A stretch of DNA of 64,000 nt from Chondrilla cf. caribensis (taxonomy: Eukaryota > Porifera > Demospongiae > Chondrillida > Chondrillidae): NCBI GenBank assembly GCA_964020155.1, contig OZ026555.1, positions 593,515 through 657,514 of the forward strand, read 5' to 3'. Made by a program: the position numbers and the translations under genes. Of this stretch, positions 22,401 to 34,706 are shown piece after piece. The notes below the pieces were generated by a model. The model did not search any database, was not told the DNA's origin, and saw nothing but the letters and a program-made list of their open reading frames with translations. Numbering within the stretch: position 1 is the stretch's first letter; each line of letters opens with the position of its first letter.

Positions 22401-23403
22401 ACATGCAAAGAGAGTTTCCTGCAACAGAATTAAGCACGGAAGACTTAATAATATTACTATATTCGTTTAAACTTTTGAACAGAATATTGTATTACCAATT
22501 GGGACCTACTAGTTTCCCAACCTACCTTTTGCAACAGTCCAATGCATCATTCGTCTGAGTAGAGTGGGTATCAACTTGAAACAATTACAACAATTAAGTG
22601 GATTACATTGGTGGAAACAACAAAAATCACAACAGTTACTGCAACCTAAATCATCCAATGTCATCCAGCATACTGCTAGAATAATCACTGATATCACAAC
22701 AGTTACTACAGCTGCTACAATATAATTAAGCATGCAGTTGTACATAGTTACTAGAATGACTTTCACTATTTCAATGTGATGGTTATCCAGCTGAGGAGTC
22801 TTATAATGATCAGAGCAGTTCATGAAGGTCTTCCACAAATCTGCTGATCCACTACTGCTGTTAATCTTCAATTCATTATGTACATGAAGTTCAACATCTA
22901 CCAATACCGAAAGTTCACCACCAACGAAGTACATTACAACATTTCCCATACCATCTATAGTGGTGAAGCTGTATACATCTAAAGTATCATGGTAATACAC
23001 TGGCTGGCAAAGAGAATAAATGTGACCCATTGGTAGACATAAAGTCTGGTTGGAAAAAAACAAACTCTTTACAGCTGATTTGCTTCTTTTCCAAAAGAAG
23101 AATCCATTAATGCGAGAAGATGCTGGAACATTATGTGGTACTTCAAAGGTCAGCCGACAAGGACTGTTCACTAGCATTCCATGGCCATCATAATCATTGA
23201 CAGTCCCTTCACCAGTGCAGCTTCTTGGCTGAGATCCCCTAGCGTGACACACTAGTGCAGTACAAATGGTGGAACCACCATTACAAGATTCAGGTGATGG
23301 GAGATGTTGTATCACAATAGGTATCAGGGTCACACCAGTTATTGCTATACTAAATAGTACCATTCCAAAAATTAGTATACAACAAAGTCTGCAGCTGCTT
23401 GCT
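19456..23403 (-). CDS. Two-pass death-domain receptor DD-2
   Basis: Minus-strand exons are 22526-23403 (TM exon), 22335-22367, 22157-22244, 20113-20207 and 19456-19772. All phases agree; from the internal ATG at 23363 they give 456 residues. The true start may lie in an upstream small exon. The TM exon has TM1 (VLFSIAITGVTLIPIVI), a Cys-bearing ectodomain with SPESCNGGSTIC, SCTGEGTVNDYDG, PHNVPASS, TLCLP and SADLWKTFMNC, then TM2 (VVTVVISVIILAV) and a Cys-rich stretch (CSNCCDFCCFHQC). Small exons add SISVYLDDTHS and SGQLATSNFL. The last exon is a death domain (VAAKWRSFGIFLGV, EEMLKLW, RTWATVINALEEEG) very like that of DD-1. It diverges head to head with DD-3. The 33-base exon is the least certain. 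Confidence 0.75.
20214..20822. other. DD-2 intron with short TIR-type repeats
   Basis: Intronic. A block around 20280-20600 recurs in the DD-4 intron (28820-29150). From 20655 there is a short repeat starting cagtgaattcacgttaat with ccgcca words, probably a pogo-like MITE or a broken end of one. It directly adjoins the larger element. Confidence 0.5.
20823..21988. mobile_element. 1.17 kb TIR element in the DD-2 intron
   Basis: It begins cagtgaaccctctctaat (after TA) and ends gagatttcactg. The subterminal parts are rich in taatccgcca words at both ends. Two related copies sit in the matching intron of DD-4. No long transposase frame is present, so it is non-autonomous. The ends fit a pogo/Tigger-like family. 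Confidence 0.72.
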
Positions 23404-25140
23404 CTGTAGTGAAAATAAGAGATTCCAAATGGTAAATAATATTGGAATAAAATTAAGAACTACCTAATTTGGCATGCTGTTTCTATATCATCATGTCATT
23501 GGTTTTAATTAATATTCTGTCTTTTTGACCAATTCACGGACAGTTTTTTATGAGTTAATGGTGGATTCAGTTTAGGGGCCGGAGCTATAGGCATCCAACA
23601 TCTTTATAACGACATAAAACGCGAACACTGTATGGACTAGTATGAAATTCTGATTAATTTCAATCGGTTGATCACGGTAGAGATATAGATAATTGTTATT
23701 GGGTAAATCGACTCCGATTCGACAATTATAGTATAGCTAATATTGGTCTCGGCGATATACCGTGGGCAGTTTACCTCAGTCTAAAGACTAGCTGCATATA
23801 AATTAAGGTAATTCGCCTGAATAAACTTCCAAACTTCTGTTGGTCGTATACCTGTCTCCGAAACAGGGCTTTGAAATACACTGTGCTGCGGAGTACCTTG
23901 GGTCATATGCTATTCAAAGATGATGATCAATCGACTTCTTCACAGCATCGCTGTAGTAAAGCATTAAACGCCCTATCGCTGGACTATTGTCTGGAAGCTT
24001 ACTAGTACACCTATACTCTGCTCCCAAGAACAATTGCGAGTTCTTGGTCTCTAGTCTTCAAGCAGTGATTCAAGTAGCTAAAAGTGTTCAGAATTAACCA
24101 GTATTCAAAATTACCCCGAATTACCTTATAGACCCATAAAACATCACATTCCATCGATAACAATAAGGTCCACGGTTGCTAACCTATCAGACGAGCAATA
24201 TCTCCAAGCCATTTTTGTCTACCGTCTGTGAAGAAAGGGCGCGGCGCAGTCGTTTGTAAAGGTATAATTTAACGATATTCATATGCTGAGTGCGCTAACT
24301 GAAAATACCCTAACGTGTTATCCTGCTCCCGCGGGTATACACAACACCGTATATTCTTGGATCTCACGCCCAAAAACCACCTCACCCAAAGTTGAAGTCG
24401 CATGACCCATGTAGTTCAAGTTCTGCTCTATAGGGAATCTCTTTCGAGTAAATGATCTAAACTAGCAAGCTCGACCGTTTTTATTATCTATCAGATTCTA
24501 CGATTTGAGTAGTAAGTTAAGTATGTGCTGTAGCTACCGATATGTGGTGGTTTTATATGTGACTAGGGTAGCTAGAACGGAGTAATTTGAGACATCCGAC
24601 TTTTGATAATGCTCAGCTTTCGATTCGAGTTCAAATCAGCGATATCTTTCTGCTTAGGAGATTAACCAGTGTAAACATAGCTATCCCACATTAACCGGCA
24701 GTTTCCAGGCAGTAGCTAATAGTGGGACATCATTTCTGTTTGCCGCCCCGAGAGAGCTAGAGAGAGTTAATTGTGTCTGAAGCTTCAACATGCATTAATT
24801 TATTAAAGTAAAATTATTTAAGTCGGCATTATCCGCATTGCCAAAATATTGACATGCTTAGAATGCAAAGAGGGAAATTGAGCGGTAAATACAGTATACC
24901 TTCAGTCTGTGTTTAGGTCATTACTGCATGGGTGCAGAGATGTATAGAGGATTTGACCCGAATCGGTAATTTTCATTTCTTTGCCAATGTGCTAGATCGG
25001 TAGATAATAATCCACTACTCGCATTACTGGGTGTACTTGGTAAATTTTAGCTCTTATATATGACTTATATAAGTGTTTAAATCATTCAGTTTTGCAGGCC
25101 AATACAAGTATAGTCCATTGAAGTTACCGAACTGGAAAGA
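23404..25140. promoter_or_regulatory. Divergent promoter region between DD-2 and DD-3
   Basis: No coding exon is evident except a possible short first exon of DD-2 near 23440-23510 and a 5' UTR exon of DD-3 ending before the acceptor ttttgcag (about 25097). Blocks of this region recur between DD-4 and DD-5, such as 24140-24270 against 37030-37150. The retained blocks are candidates for shared bidirectional control. Confidence 0.55.
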
Positions 25141-27151
25141 ATGCCTTGTTGCAAGAGCACTTCATCTCAGATCACTGCTTCATGTATCTTCCTGTGCATA
25201 GCTTTGTCTGCTTTTGTTATAACAGTGATCACTTTATTATTCCTGTTGGCTGTTACCTTTTTTAACGACGATATACGTGGATGCACTTCAATCTATTTTG
25301 GATTGGAATCTAAAGTGACTGACGTGCCTCTAAATGCATCACTGTTTAAACATGATCCAAATACAATATATTTGTTGGACCTGAAACTGGCATATGCAAG
25401 GCATGACCGAGTTTTTAAAACGTGGGACCTTTCTGTGCAATATCATTATCAATACATACTTGATTCTGACATTCCAGGGGCTATGTGGTTTTGTGTAGCA
25501 TCCAATGTTCCATCCACATCTTGTCTTCCTGCTTCCTGGGTTGATGATGTTGCCTTTGGAATTTCACTGTGGGATTCTTCTTCAAACATCTTCTATTACT
25601 GCATATTTGATTTCTGGAAAAAACCTCCCACTGTTGAGCACATTGTTTACGATAGTACAACTAAGTTAGTTGACTTATGGGCCAATCACAATAACTGTAA
25701 ATTGAAAGCAATTGCAATGTTGCTTTCAGATTGCTTCTGTGGAGTTCTGTTAATCCCTACATTTGTCGGCTGTGTCTGTCTGTTTTGTTGCATAAGAAAA
25801 TATCGGAAGAAAAAGAAAAAAGAGCAACTGTTAAGAGCTTATCCTAGCTAGTGAGTCTATCATACAGACTGTGATGTGTGTTGTGTGTATTGTGTGTGTG
25901 TGCATGCATGCATGTCTTATATTCTCCTATTAATAGTGATGCACTTGGAGTACGATCTCAGCCCCCACCTCATATAGCAAGCCATCCAATTCGTCAATCA
26001 AAACGCACGCCACCTGGACCTACTATTCAACCTTCTCTACAAACTCACATTTCGACAACTGGGTCTGTAAATTTAACTGTTGGCCCATATGATATGTCCA
26101 ACATAGCGAACCCCTCTTCACTGGTAATTCGAGACCAAACTCACAACTATGTTCGTAAACAAACAAACAAACAGAACAGAGTTCCACCACTGACACCTGG
26201 AGGTGTGGTACACGTCCCTGGACCACCTCCTCCTGTTCTGCCTCATGTTGACAAGCCAGCCTCCAGAAAAAAGAAGTCACTTCCCTGGAGTGGCGATTCG
26301 AGGCCGAACAAGCAACTATGATTGTGAACAAACACCTCTAGTCAAGCCACTCACTGCCCGTCCTTCACAGAACCCTCAACGTAAGTAGTGTACTCTACTT
26401 GACAATGTGTGTCTTTTGCAAGGGAGATGGTAATGTCCCTTCAGTGAGGACACCGTAACCTCTGAATTGAGAGACCTCTGTTAGAAGGACAAGTGATAGA
26501 GAAGGTGGTGGTTCTAACTATCACCCATCACACGATATGTCCAATGTAGTGAACTCCTCTTCACTGGTAATTTGAGACCAAACTCACAACTATGTTTTTA
26601 TATGTAACACCAACTACGGTCCCCAAGGTGTTCGTAGAGGTATTCTATTGCTACAGTACTAGTTGTGCCCATACTGTATGCTTTGTTTTATATACTCCAG
26701 TCCTTATTCCCATTGTGACACTCTGTAGCTATTGAATGTACTTCCCCTGTGTGTGTTATTTCTGTGAAGTGTGCACTATGAACATGTTCCTACTCCATGT
26801 GGTATATAGTAGATTGTTAATGCAGGATTGCCTACCACAGACGCAGCACATCCAGTATCTCCATACTCTACTCACCTTGATCTCCCATCCTTGAAGCATC
26901 GCATTATCCCCATGGTTGCTGCCAAGTGGGATTCTTTTGGTATATTCCTCGGAGTAGAGCATGCTTGTCTGCAGAAGGTCAAGAGGGACTACCGTATGGA
27001 CTGTGAAAGGGCATGTGAGGAGATGTTGAAGTTGTGGTTTGCTAAGGACACCGGCACTGGTGACAGACCACGGACATGGGCTACAGTGATCGATGCTCTG
27101 GAGGAGGAGGGGTACAGAGCACAAGCTGAGGCACTGAGGGAGCAGTTGTAG
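25141..27151 (+). CDS. Two-pass death-domain receptor DD-3 (frameshift in exon 2)
   Basis: Exons are 25141-25850, 25937-26380 and 26826-27151, with donors CTA|gtgagt and CAAC|gtaagt. Exon 1 begins MPCCKST, then TM1 (ITASCIFLCIALSAFVITVI), an ectodomain with DVPLNASLF, WFCVASNVPS, CLPAS, FGISLWDSS, FYYCIF and LVDLWANHNNC, then TM2 and a Lys-rich RKYRKKKKKE. Exon 2 is Pro-rich (PGGVVHVPGPPPPVLP). Exon 3 is a death domain (VAAKWDSFGIFLGVE) ending two residues earlier than DD-1. Exon 2 is 444 nt where 443 is expected: an A6 run at 26267-26272 replaces the A5 of DD-5 and shifts the frame before the death domain. This is a real lesion, a length variant or an assembly error. It is otherwise well preserved. 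Confidence 0.75.
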
Positions 27152-27804
27152 AAGTGACACTACACCTGAGACTCCATGCAGTGGTGTGTGTGTGTGTGTG
27201 TGTGCACGTGTGTATCACAATTATATTTTTAGAGTATACTTAGAGTATAGTCTATTTGTATAATCAATTTAGTACTGCTAACTCCTTGTATACTATTGCG
27301 ATAAGACTTATTATTGGAAGTTTTATAATAGACTTGAAATATTATATATTTTATCTATCATCATAATTGTGAGCCATCCAACTGTTGACAAACATTAACA
27401 TAATACATGCATAGCTACTGCTGCTGATACCATATAAATTGAATAATAAAATGTACAAAAGCAGGCACTTCTGGTCATTATAACCACCATTCTGTCACTG
27501 TGCTGAGCAGTTCAAAGTTTAACTCAGTACAGGCAGTTGTATATCTATATTTTTTGAAATTATAGTATCTGCAATAATTAATACATTTGAAAGAATTCAA
27601 ACTAATTATAAATGACACGCAACGCATGCAGATCTATAGCTACGTACACTACATAAATTTGAAGCCTATACTGCATATTAGTCCTATAAGTACAAATTAA
27701 ATCATTATAATATTATAAGCTGTTTGAATTCAGACTTTCTATGAAATTACTCACACATTTACTTATACTGTAGCTATAGTAATTGGTATAGTAATATAAT
27801 ATCA

Positions 27805-30800
27805 TTACACTGGGGAGTCCCTCTCATTCAATTCACGCCTTAACGCGATAGCTTGTTCTCTGTATCCTGCCTCCTCAAAAGCACTGATCACTGTAGCCCA
27901 TGTCCGTGGTCTTTTACCAGTGCCGATATCATTAGCCAACCACAATTTGAGCATCTCCTCACAAGCCCTTTCGCAATCATTAGGGTTGTTCTTCATGACC
28001 TTATCCACAACTGTGTTCTCTACTCCGAGAAATATACCAAACGGCTTCATTTTGGCAGCAACCGTAGGGACAATGTGATGCTTCAAGGATGGGAGGTCAG
28101 GCTGGATATCACTCTGTACAGGACATACTATAACTCTAGTGGGGACTGAACAAGGTATAGGAATACATGTGAAAGCAGGTGGTACATTGAATACATTGCC
28201 ACATGTGTGGAACAGGTCCTTGACACATTGCCAAATACTGTATATACACACATACCAAATGTTGGAGGTATATAAGAATTTATATAATATTATACGTATA
28301 TACACCGCATCTCTAGGTAATTCTAATATCATTGATTATTGAATGGAGCTCATTAAGTATAGACATAACAGGTTGATTACATACTACCGACAATTTTTCC
28401 AGGATGTAACATTAATTTGTTGGAAATTAAGGTATAAATTATTATATGAGATTCATGCAATGTACATCTCCTAAAACCTTTGTAAACACCTATACAGTGT
28501 ATCAGCTACCACATGATATTATGGCACACTGCAATCCAGGTTTTATTAACCAAAAAATAACATATCAAATACTCTCCATCCAGGTACGTCCCCATAACAT
28601 CCGGTCCCTAGTCGGTCACTGTATGTACAGGTGGCACACATAGACTACATTTAGCACGTTGAATGCATACCTTGGGGAAAAGTCACATTACTATTCAATT
28701 TAGGGCAACTTGATGAACGATCCGTCAGTCTCAAGAAATTGGAAGTAGCTAGCTGACCACTATCCCTGTCAGTGAGTAAATAAAAATAAATCCAAGTGAA
28801 CAATAATGGTATCATATGAAGTAAGGATTGTGAATTCTCTTTAGCCTTAATATCTTAAGGTGGTGAAACCTATTGCTTGTTACGAGCATTTGGACATAGT
28901 TTGTTCAAAACTTGGCGTCTCGGACATTTCAACCCTGTGAACGGTCTTCATGCAGCAAACTAATTCATGCACAAGTGCTTGTTGGGAGGCTATAAAATTT
29001 GAACCTCCCGCTAAGGCACTTCCTGTCACATGACTTTCAATCTGAGGCTGCATGCAGTTGCAATAGAGGAAGTTAGCACAAAAAGGGGGTCCATCATTGG
29101 TATGGGATAAGGCTAGCATCCAGGCTTATCAGAGGTTTCCTTGTCAACTTTTGAATAAACTGCCTAAACTCTCCTAAGAAACCTAAAGGTTCAACTTAAC
29201 GCCAAAGATATGTACTAGTTACTACACGCTCTCTGTGCCGTATTGCGTTTACTGCTCGAGACCCGAGGGTGAGTGCAGTAAACAAAGCAATATGGCAGAG
29301 AGAGCATGTAGTAAGTGGATTATCGCAAAATAGCCGCCTAGAAAAATACGCCGTACGTTTGAATTCAAATATTTTTATTCCCCTCGTTTCGATATTTCCA
29401 GTAATTTTGTTTCTCTTTCAAGAAAATGGTCTATCATAAGCATTAGCAGCCTTTCAGCAGTGAGGAAAGCCAACCACTAGCTATTGTGTAAGCGATTTGA
29501 TTTCGACGTGGAAGATGACGAGTCCCAAAAATGAGTATGGTGTGGTGCCCCAACTCTGGACGCTTTCTACTTTGGAACATCAAGTACGATGATCGGTTAA
29601 ATTTATTCAAATCATTAAACGTTGTTTCGTAGATTGAGGATCAGTTTGATACCAAACTTGATCCGAAAAACGGCCGATTCGCGAAGAGAACAGTTTCGCA
29701 ACAATCCAAAGTGTCCGAAATTAGGAAGCGTTAGGGGTTCAGGGCACCTCACCATGAAAACAGAGCGAAACAAATCAAGCCAATGAAGAAAGTTGTACGT
29801 TGTACACCAGTACGAAACTGATTGATTGATTGACAATGGTCTTCCAAAGTGTTGATTGATGTGATAATTGTGCGGTCGCGTTGCTAGGTTTTAGGGGGCG
29901 CTTGCAGGTTACTGCAGTGCTGGTAACCTGTATACCGGCATACCGGTCTCTTTGATGTATGACGTCATCGGGCGATAAACCGTGAAACCTCTCTAATCCG
30001 CCCCCCTATTATCTGCCAAACCCGCTAATCCATCCTAGTTTTCAAAGAATGAATGAAAATGTACTCGTTTAATAGACATCTAATCCGCCACCTGCCAATA
30101 GTGCCATCTGCCACAAGTTTTGTGACGAAATAGCAGTATGAACTGATAACTTCCCCCAGAAATCTGTCACGTGATAGACCTGTAGTATGCAAGATGGCCG
30201 ATTTCAGAATGTCAACATATAAAAATTGGGTTATAGAATTCGAGCGCAATGGCTTCACTGAAATTTATATTTTCAAAGAAGGTTCTTATAAACTGAAAAG
30301 AGACACCCAAGAAATTTGAACACAGCAGCCCCATGAACAAGTTTTTAGTTTGAATTTTAGACTACTTGCTCTGCTTGCAATGTTAGTATTCAACTTGTCC
30401 ACTGATGTGCACTGACTGAAAACAAAGCGAGTGAAGAAACCCAAATTCAACAACGGGCTAATACTATTGTTACATTATTGTTGCCATGATGCAACACATT
30501 CTGAGATGTTTTGTGCACATACCAATGTGTAGTTCTCACCTTCCAACTTCTGACTTAGCAGATGTGCAACTTTTTAAAGAAGGAGATCGTTTATTATCTG
30601 AAACAGGAATCAATAAAGGATGTAATCAACCGTAATGATTATAAATCCTTCCAGCGAACGGTGTGTCAATATATTGGATCCATTTGTCCCTATATAACAA
30701 TACAGGGTCTGGCATAGGATGTACGGAACGTACCATAAGAATTGGGAAGTTGGGTGAGTTCAGTCTCAGACCTACTGGAGCTCATACTACCTTCAAATGT

Positions 30801-33800
30801 CCTCCTCCATGAATGTGAGGGTACCATACGGGATGATCCCCTAACAATCATATACAAAAGTCAATGTGAATAACAGATCAGAGAGAAGCATGTGCAGCTC
30901 TCTATTCAAACACAAGTCAGAAAAGTGGCCAAAGTTTAGAATTTGAAAAAGATAAGGGGGATTATAAATCTAAAAATATCATGTATCAATAATTTTGTAA
31001 ACTTGGAAACAAATTTCGGTCAGGAGGGCATTTACCCCTCCCTACATTACATTAGTGTTGCCATGATGCAACACATTCTGATATGTTTTGTGCACATATC
31101 AGTGTGTGGTAGGCTCAAACCTCATTGATCCACCACCCTGCTAATCTGCCATGAAACTGAGACTACCAATTGTGGTGGATCATCGAGATTTCACTGTACG
31201 TGCAATTGTAATATTATATGTCAAATCAATATTAACCTATATTCAACACAGAGACACTCGTATACTCCTTTGAAATAACACAAACTGCATGAGGGCATAT
31301 ATTTAATTTGAATTAATACAGTGAAACCTCTCTAATCCACCAAACCCACTAATCCACCCTAGTCTTCAAAGAATGAATACTGCCATCCATCACAATTACT
31401 AATGACGAAATAGTAGTATGAAGTTATTATTTCCTCCGGAAAAATGCCACATGATAGACCTGTAGCTTGTATCGCGCGAAAAAAATGGCCGATGTAGAAA
31501 TGCCATGAAGTAGGAATTGGGCTAGAATTCAAAGGCAATGGCTTTGCTAAACGTTATATCTTCAGAGAAAGTTATAATCTTAAAAGAGACGGCCAAGTAA
31601 TTTGACTGTGGTAACCCCAAGAGTTTTCAGTTCGAATTTTAGACTACTTGTTCTATCTACAATGTTAGTATTCAACTTGTCCACTGATGTGTACAAACTG
31701 AAAACAAAGCGAATGAAGTAACCCAAATTTGAAAAATTAGAATGGGCTATTACTATTGTTGCCATGATGCAACACATTCTGAGATGTTTTGTGCACATAC
31801 CAATGTGTAGTTCTCACCTTCCAACTTCTGACTTAGCAGATGTGCAACTTTTTAAAGAAGGTGACCCTTTATTACCTAAAATAGGAATCAATAAATTAAG
31901 GATGTAATCAACCATCACAATTCCTTCCAATGAATGGGGTGTCCATATATGCATGGATCCATTTGTACCTAAAACAATACAGGGTCTAGCATAGGATGTA
32001 TTGAACGTACCATAAGAATTGGGAAATCGGGTGAGTTCAGTCTCAGACCTACTGGAGCTCATACGATCTTCAAATGCACTACTCCATGGATGTGAGGGTA
32101 CCATACGGGATGATCCTCTAACAATCGTATACAAAAGTCAATGTAAATGACAGATCAGAGAGAAGCATGTGCAGCCCTCTATTCAATCACAAGTCAGAAA
32201 AGTGGCCAAAGTTTAGAATTTGAAAAAGATAAGGGGAGATTATAAATTTATAAAATATTATGCATCGATGTTAACTTTGCAAAGAAACAAATTTTGGCCA
32301 GAAGGGGGCATTCGCCCCTCCCTAAATTACATTATTGTTGCCATGATGCAACACATTCTGAGATGTTTTGAGCACGTACCAGCATATGTGTTATAGACTC
32401 AAACCTCATTAATCCACCAACCCCACTAATCTGCCATGAAATTGAGATCCCAAATTGTGGTGGATTATCGAGATTTCACTGTTAGTAGTACCAAATGAAT
32501 GCAAACATTCATGTGGTTCACTATTTGCTGAAAAGGTGATTAGAATGTCTAATATACTTTTGGTGATTAATATTACCTGGTCCAACTACATATAATTATT
32601 TCACTCAACTACAACTAAATTGACATACAACGTTCCATGCCATTACTTCTTACCTTCCTTTCTCAGATACAGCAGAAATGTTACTATGGGTATCATCTAA
32701 GTAGACAGAAATGGAATCTTCCTCTCGGATGTTTTCAAGATCTACAGACAAAAGACATAAATTACTCTTTGATAAATTTTAAAACAATATTAACATTGTA
32801 TCATTCTACGTAATAAAATATGAGGACCGACCATCATTCGGTGTCCCAGTGATTAATGAAGTTACTCCCACCCTGCGTAATTGTAATCCTTTGCACCACA
32901 TGCAAAGAGAGTTTCCAGCAACAGAATTAAGCATGGAAGACTTAATAATATTACTATATTCATTTAAACTTTTGAACAGAATATTGTATTACCAATTGGG
33001 ACCTACTAGTTTCCCAACCTACCTTTTGCAACAGTCCAATGCATCATTCGTCTGAGTAAAGTGGGTATCAACTTGAAACAATTACAACAATTAAGTGGAT
33101 TACATTGGTAGAAACAACAAAAATCACAACAGTTACTGCAACCTGAAGTATCCAATGTCATCCTGGACCAGCAAAATATTACAGCTAGAATAATCACTGA
33201 TATCACAGTTATAGCTACAAAACCTACAATCCATTTCTGCCTGGTTACTAGAATGAAATTCACAATTTCAATGTGATGGTTATCCAGCTGAGAAGTCTTA
33301 TGATGATCAGAGCAGTTCATGAAGGTCTTCCACAAATCTGCTGATCCACTACTGCTGTTAATCTTCAATACATTATATACATGAACATCTACCAATACCG
33401 AAAGTTCCCCATCAACGAAGTACATTACAACATTTCCCATACCATCTATAGTGGTGAAGCTGTATACATCTAAAGTATCATGGTAATACACTGGCTGGCA
33501 AAGAGAATGAATGTGACCCGTTGGTAGACATAAAGTCTGGTCGGAAAAAAACAAAGTCTTTACAGCTGATTTGCTTCTTTTCCAAAAGAAGAATCCATCA
33601 AGGCGAGAAGATGCTGGAACATTATGTGGTAGATCAAAGGTCAGCCGACAAGGACTGTTCACTAGCATTCCATGGCCATCATAATCATTGACAGTCCCTT
33701 CACCAGTGCAGCTTCTTGGCTGAGATCCCTTAGTGTGACACACTAGTGCAGTACAAATGGTGGAACCACCATCACAAGATTCAGGTGATGGGAGCTGTAT

Positions 33801-33967
33801 TATCACAATAGGTAACAGGATCATACCAAGAAGTGATACAATACCACTTGCAATCATAAAAATTAGTATACAATCACAACAGCTGCGGGTTCTGCAGTGA
33901 AAATAAGAGATAACAAAAATAGTAATTATTACAATTAGAATAAAATTAAGAACTACCTATAATGCAT
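27805..33967 (-). CDS. Two-pass death-domain receptor DD-4
   Basis: Minus-strand exons are 33957-33967 (tentative, ATG CAT TAT AG), 33023-33891, 32832-32864, 32654-32741, 28671-28765 and 27805-28145, all phase-consistent, giving 478 residues. The N-terminus reads MHYRTRSCCDC, a Cys-rich juxtamembrane like MPCC in DD-3. The ectodomain is nearly the same as DD-2 (SPESCDGGSTIC, SCTGEGTVNDYDG, TLCLP, SADLWKTFMNC) but TM2 and its flank differ (FVAITVISVIILAVIFCW). Small exons encode SISVYLDDTHSN and SGQLATSNFLRL. The last exon is a more diverged death domain (VAAKMKPFGIFLGVE, EEMLKLWLANDIGTGKRPRT). Two TIR elements sit in the long intron. It is convergent with DD-3 and divergent from DD-5. Confidence 0.75.
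28766..29979. other. DD-4 intron including an imperfect inverted repeat
   Basis: Intronic. The part to about 29170 matches the DD-2 intron. At 29221-29315 an imperfect inverted repeat has arms of about 35 bases (ctacacgctctctgtgcc... and its complement). From 29320 to 29979 there is sequence not seen in DD-2, with no recognised gene. Confidence 0.5.
29980..31196. mobile_element. 1.2 kb TIR element, DD-4 intron copy 1
   Basis: It starts ccgtgaaacctctctaatcc and ends gagatttcactg. Internal sequence matches the DD-2 intron element, including ccgatttca...gaattcgag and repeated gttgccatgatgcaacacat. Confidence 0.7.
31319..32481. mobile_element. 1.16 kb TIR element, DD-4 intron copy 2
   Basis: It starts cagtgaaacctctctaatcc after TA and ends gagatttcactg. 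It is more similar in its inner half to the DD-2 element than copy 1 is, so it is probably the original and copy 1 a later insertion. Confidence 0.7.
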
Positions 33968-34194
33968 GCTGTTTCCATATCATCATGTCTGGTTTTAATT
34001 AATAATTTGTCTTTTTCACCAATTCAGTTTAGGGGCCGGAGCTATAGGTCTCCGGTTTATGACATAAAACGCAAACACTGTATGGACTAGTATGAAATTC
34101 TGATTAATTTCAATTGGTTGATCATGGTAGAGATATAGATAATTGCTATTGGGTAAATTAAATCTACTCTGATTCGACAATAGTATAGGTAAAA

Positions 34195-34706
34195 CACCCT
34201 AATCTGATGAAACTTTATGGAAGGCTTATATACCTTCTCCGCAAAGAAGCCAACATCAACCAAGCTTTTTACGACAGACTGTTCTTTAGTATGTCAACCT
34301 TTCACAGCTAAAACGAAGGGATCAATCGGAATATACGGACACGCGCCCATACTAACCGAGGACGCCATAATTACGTCATTGACCGCACCCACCTCGCATG
34401 ACGTCATCATTGCTAATGTCAGGGGGAAAGATGTCGAGGAAACAGCAATTTCGGGGCGAACAAAGGCAGGTGAATTTTGTCGAGAATTCCCTATTTCCAA
34501 TCACTTAAACCTATTAATATTAAGTATACGTCATCACCTGACGAAGTTCAATCTGGCAGAGAAGATATAAGAAGGGGATTAAGGCTAATGACACAAAGGG
34601 CAAGAATTATGACGCATGAAATGGATAAAATAATGTCCATTCCGGTCAGGCACAGCGTATCTGGTTCAACGCTCAACACGTGAAGTTTTGACGCTTCCTG
34701 TATTAT
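34195..34706. other. Inserted segment of unknown nature left of the LINE
   Basis: This sequence has no counterpart in the DD-2/DD-3 interval, where the alignment breaks near 23737. It holds a 117-codon frame (34217-34570) and a 68-codon frame (34477-34683). Neither is recognised, and they could be remnants of an older mobile element. Confidence 0.4.

Noticed and set aside
34217..34570. New host gene within the insert
   Set aside because: No recognised domain, no paralog in the matching interval, and adjacent to mobile-element remains. Left as unknown.
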